Shown here one piece after another: positions 59,855 to 64,000 of a stretch of DNA of 64,000 nucleotides (position 1 is its first letter; every line of letters starts with the position of its first letter). Under the pieces are notes generated by a model. It saw nothing but the letters and a program-made list of their open reading frames with translations, made no database searches and was not told where the DNA came from. Source of the stretch: Doris montereyensis (taxonomy: Eukaryota > Mollusca > Gastropoda > Nudibranchia > Dorididae); assembly GCA_037039925.1 (NCBI GenBank), contig JAXRKP010000525.1:207501-271500 (forward strand). The letters run 5' to 3'. Made by a program: the position numbers and the translations under genes.

Positions 59855-62815
59855 TGTTATGGGCAATTAATGGAAAGGAGTTAGAATTAGCTGAAGAGAT
59901 GGAAAAATTCAAAGTAGACATTTTGGCTATTACAGAAACAAAGAAAAAAGGACGAGGAATAAAAAATGTAGGACCAAATCATGCTTTAATCTTCTCAGGT
60001 GTAGATGTTAAAGATAAAGCTAGAGCAGGAGTAGGCCTCCTAATGCATAAAATGCAAGAAATGCTACTAGAAAGTTGGAAATTTGTAAGCCCACAGCTAT
60101 TAGAGGTAAATATTAAACCAAAAGGACGAGAAATTAAATTATTAATAGCTTATGGGCCAAACGAAGATGCCACCAAAGAAGAAAAAGATATCTTTGAAAA
60201 TGATTTACAAATAGCTGCAGAGAATCTCAAACCCAAACAGGAATTAATGGTTTTAGGAGATTTAAAAGAGTAGGCAACAATGTAGAAACATCAGGAGGAG
60301 TAATAGGTAAAAGAAGGAGAGACAACAACTTCTGCAAATGGAGAGAGACTAATAGATTTTTGCCTAAAGAATAACATGAAAATAGCTAACGCATTTTTTC
60401 TTCATTAAGATATCCACAAATTTACAAGAGTAAATGAAGACAGTTGTGAAAAGGCAATCATAGACTAGTGGTTAGTAGCTCCCTTTCTTACAGTACAATG
60501 GATGCTAGAGTAAGCAGAGGAGCTGAAATATTTAGTGATCATCACCTAGTGATAGCCAAAATGAGATTATTAACTGAAGAAAACAAAAAAAAAAAGAGAA
60601 GAAAGCTACTAAACTCAAAATAGAAGAACTAAATAAATCAATAGTAAAACAAATGTACCAATCCAGGATAAAAAGATCTATCAGTAAAAGGCAGATGGAT
60701 CTGAAGGAAAGCACAATGGAAGAAAAGTGGCAAATATGTAAAGAAACACTCGTCAGTTGTATTGAAGAGGTCTGTGGTAAGAAACAAATTAAAGGAGATA
60801 GGAAAAGAACAGCATGGTAGAATGAAAATGTCAAGACTAAGATCAAAGAAAAGAAACATGCCTGGAAGAAATATTTGCAAACAAAAAGACCAGAGGATAG
60901 GATAGATTACGTAAGTAAAAGAACTATCGCAACAGAGGAAGTTAGGAAAGCAAAACAGGAACAGTGGGAAGAGTTTGGACAAAGATTTCAAGACAGCTAT
61001 CAAGGAAATCAAAAGCTGTTCTGGGGGCAATGAAGAGCATGAGAAAGACCGAAACATGCCCAATACGACAAATTAAGAACGCCAAAGGAGAAATAATGAA
61101 AGGAGACAGCAAAATCATGGAAACATGGAGGAAGTATTTTCAACAATTACATTTAATCCCTCCAGAACATATGAAATAAGGAGTACAGATCAATTATTAA
61201 GAGTAACAAGTAATGGAGATGAGACAGCTGAAGATGTAGATATCTCAATGGAAGAACTTCAAACAGCTATAAGAAAAGGAAATTAGAAAAGTCCCAGGAG
61301 CAGATCCGTTTATCCAGAAATGATTAAAAACCAAGGGAGAGAGGCAGACAAACTACTACATGCAATATGTTAACAAGCATGGAAGTCCAAACAGGTGCCA
61401 GACGACTGGAAAAAGGGAACAGTAGTAGTAGTACCAATACATAAGAAAGGATCAACTATGGAATGCTCAAACTATGTAGGGATATCACTACTTAGCGTAC
61501 CATGAAAAGTGTATGCCAGGATTCTGGAAATGAGAGTGAGACTAAGGAAAAGAGTAGAGGATCAGATTGAAGAACACCAGAGTGGATTTAGACCAGGAAG
61601 AAGTGTACAAGATCACATATTTACAATTAGATAAATAATAGAAAAATTCCTTGAGAGAAACATTGATTAGCACCTGTACTTTATTGACTTAAAAAAGGCA
61701 TTTGACACTGTGAGGAGGGACGAACTATGGCATTCTTTAAAAGAACACAACATAGAGCAAAATTTAATAGAAGTCATTAAAAGTTTTTACAATAAACCAA
61801 CATGTGCAGTGAGAGTAGCTGGAAATGTATCTGAAGACTTTGATGTAGATATAGGATTAAGACAGGGTTGTATCCTAAGTCCTCTTTTGTTTATCACATT
61901 TATGGATTCAGTCGTAAAGGCATCCTCAAACATGAAGAAAATGAATGCAGTATATAGTGCTAAAACTCAAGGTAAAAGACCAAAAGGCAGACCTCCAGTC
62001 ACATATCAATATAATGAATAATTAATTAAATAAGAGAGGAATGAGAGTAAATGCCAAGAAAACCAAAACAATGCTAGTAACTAGGGAAGCTAACATACAA
62101 AATCTTAAATTAGGCAGGGAGAATTTAGAACAAGTTCCAAGCTACAATTACTTAGGAGTAATGATTAATTCAGAGGGGAAAACTAAGAGAAGAAATCAGC
62201 CAGAGAATCCAAAGTGCAATGTATAGCTGGAAATGTATCTGAAGACTTTGGATGTAGATATAGGATTAACTATCTTTGTTTATCACATTTATGGAAAGGC
62301 ATTTGTAGGTAAACAAGAATTGTCAACAAAAACCAAAATGGCAACATACAACACATTTCATTGTCCTACTCTCCTCTGGTAGTGAAACCTGGCCCTTAGA
62401 CAGTAGGGAATACAGTAGAGTGCAGGCAGCCGAAATGAAATATATATCTAAGAAGAGTAGTAGTAGGGAAAACTAAAAGAGACAAAATCAGAAACACAAC
62501 AGTAAGAGATCAAACCAAAGCAGATGGCATAAAAACTAAGATAGAAATGAATCAACTGAGATAGTTTGGACATGTTAACAGAATGAATGACAATAGAAAT
62601 AGCTAAATCAGTATATAGTGCTAAAACTCAAGGTAAAAGAACAAAAAGGCAGACCTCGGAGAAAGTTGGAAGAAGATATAAAAGAGACATTAACGCATAT
62701 AAATTTAGCTTTCACGGAAGGAAACAGAAAATGTCAGGACAGGGCAGCCTGGAGAAAGATCATTTCGGGCATCTACAACCCATACACGGGAAGGTAAATG
62801 GGAGCTGATAAAGGA
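59855..62815 (+). mobile_element. RTE-type LINE, copy 4 (most complete, mosaic)
   Basis: The longest open part (59818-60273) is the endonuclease: LAITETKKKGRGIKNVGPNH, LLIAYGPNEDATKEEKDIFE and a VLGDL end. The RT begins about 61270 and includes DIGLRQGCILSPLLFITFMD. The block that should hold the FADD active site is missing, replaced by a piece of the element's own 3' region. The C-terminal KSVYSAKTQGKRTKRQT-like motif (62605) and the common tail GGGAGCTGATAAAGG follow. The EEP fold resembles what databases often label craniofacial development protein 2-like. Not active. Confidence 0.9.
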
Positions 62816-62819
62816 AAAA

Positions 62820-64000
62820 AGAAAGGTTCTATCCCTATGGTGACAAGGATTTTTTTCTGTGTATTCCTTGTATTTGTCTCATCTTTGTTCCTATGGGGCT
62901 CTCGTATATTATAATTATTTAATTTCCTTTACTTTAAATGGGAATTAATTAATCTATGTTTTCTGGAATATTACGGGATGTCGTGCAAGTGAGAATAAGT
63001 TCGCGAGGTCAAAGTCTGTTCCTCAATTTGAAAAGGTTGGCTGCTATGCATTAAAAAAAATAATGAAATGTCTGTAATAAATGTAAGGATTTGCTGTGGA
63101 GCAGGATGTGCAAAACATAATTTGTTTCAGCAGTAGGCTGAACTTGAAAACGTCAATCGGTTTTTTAATTTTACCCACATTTAGTATACAACATTTGAAT
63201 TTATTCCCTTTAAAATGCATGATAATAGTTTTTTTCCCTCGATAAAAAATGATTAACCTCTGACGTCTTGCATCTTGAATATATTAATGATGATGATGAT
63301 AATAATAATATTAATGACAATATTCAATGTTTTCGTATGATGTCATGTACATTATTAATATTAAGCAAGGTGCCTTCATGCGTAAACGTGTTTATTGCTG
63401 AGCATATCACCTCTGTCCTATCCCACCCCCCCCCCCCCTTTTCAACAATATATAACAATATACATAATATATAAAACGGATTTTATGATTAACGATTTTG
63501 CCCCGTCTAGTGACACTGTTGTAGCGAGCAATCGGGAGTGTCTGATCGCCTCTTGCGAAATGCAATTTGTGAATAATGTATTTAACGCGTCAGAAGACAT
63601 GATGTATTGCGGCCGTGCTGTGCCGTTGACACGGCCGGTAGGGAAGCGCCGGCCTCGCTAGACATCTCCTCGGTTCACCACCGACCGGCTCATCATCGCC
63701 GACCACACGTCCATCCATCAGGGCCGTCATCGCCCGCACACTTTTCCTGCTCAAAGTAGTCAAAGGCCCGACGGCTTGGCACCGTTTTGCACCACTGTAA
63801 ACCAGGTCACCGGTGCCAGTTACACTCACAACTGACTGAACCCATGTTTGTTTGTGTGGTGTGTACGTGCAAACGTGCATTTAATGTTTTGGTTATAATA
63901 CATGATGATCATGTGTGAATTGAAGGGAGGGGGGGAGTGGGAGTAAGTTACAGTGTTGAATTTGTACGCACGCGCATGTGAGTGTATGCGTGCGGGCGTG
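62820..64000. other. Right edge, no gene supported
   Basis: AT-rich to about 63480, with a C-run at 63426-63440. A more GC-rich block (63600-63800) is open on both strands for about 90 codons, but it has no recognisable domain. It could be the edge of a gene or a CpG-rich promoter beyond the window. Confidence 0.3.

Overview
This window is eukaryotic. It has introns with canonical GT/AG borders, tRNA-derived SINEs, several non-LTR retroelements, a Penelope-like element and a very heavy load of micro- and minisatellites. The nuclear ATP synthase subunit c gene (presequence beginning MYACARFVQPSARCL, expected end LLLFAF) and the RTE/CR1/Penelope repertoire suggest a lophotrochozoan, most likely a marine mollusc. 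That taxonomic call is inference. No bacterial gene, CRISPR array or operon is present.

Two host genes can be reconstructed. Gene 1 (+ strand, about 948-26016, running in from the left edge) is assembled from 13 exons: four small cysteine-rich EGF/EB-like modules (948-1064, 4512-4642, 7023-7163, 9865-10041), a possible SEA-like juxtamembrane region (10840-14086), two short stalk exons, one transmembrane exon (22743-22833) and a charged cytoplasmic tail ending at a TGA at 25154-25156. A double AATAAA follows at 26007-26016. I do not recognise it as a named protein. Nearly every intron holds its own private minisatellite (units of about 33, 14, 45, 43, 50 and 34 bp), and a 24-bp array starts at the stop codon.

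Gene 2 (- strand, about 49560 down to 34501) is the nuclear gene for mitochondrial ATP synthase subunit c. It has a 5'UTR exon beside an NRF-1-type palindrome and an ETS core, three presequence exons (49174-49218, 42435-42491, 40692-40784), and two exons for the mature proteolipid (38907-39003 and 34982-35140). The last exon has small indels. Its introns hold tandem segmental duplications of 0.5-0.9 kb, one of which copied a presequence exon and one the promoter-proximal block.

The rest is repeats. There are four same-strand copies of one RTE-type LINE (7310-9672, 10073-10605, 44500-45120, 59855-62815), three CR1/L2/Jockey-like 3' ends (1360-1855, 54345-54830, 56920-57480), a minus-strand RT fragment (49990-50370) and a Penelope-like element with inverted terminal repeats (27240-29340). 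There are also two SINE families with an apparent head/body chimera, several unnamed dispersed repeats, and large simple repeats. Beyond 49.6 kb I see no host gene I can support. Frameshifts inside exons with intact splice sites recur in both genes, so base-level indels in the assembly are a real possibility throughout.
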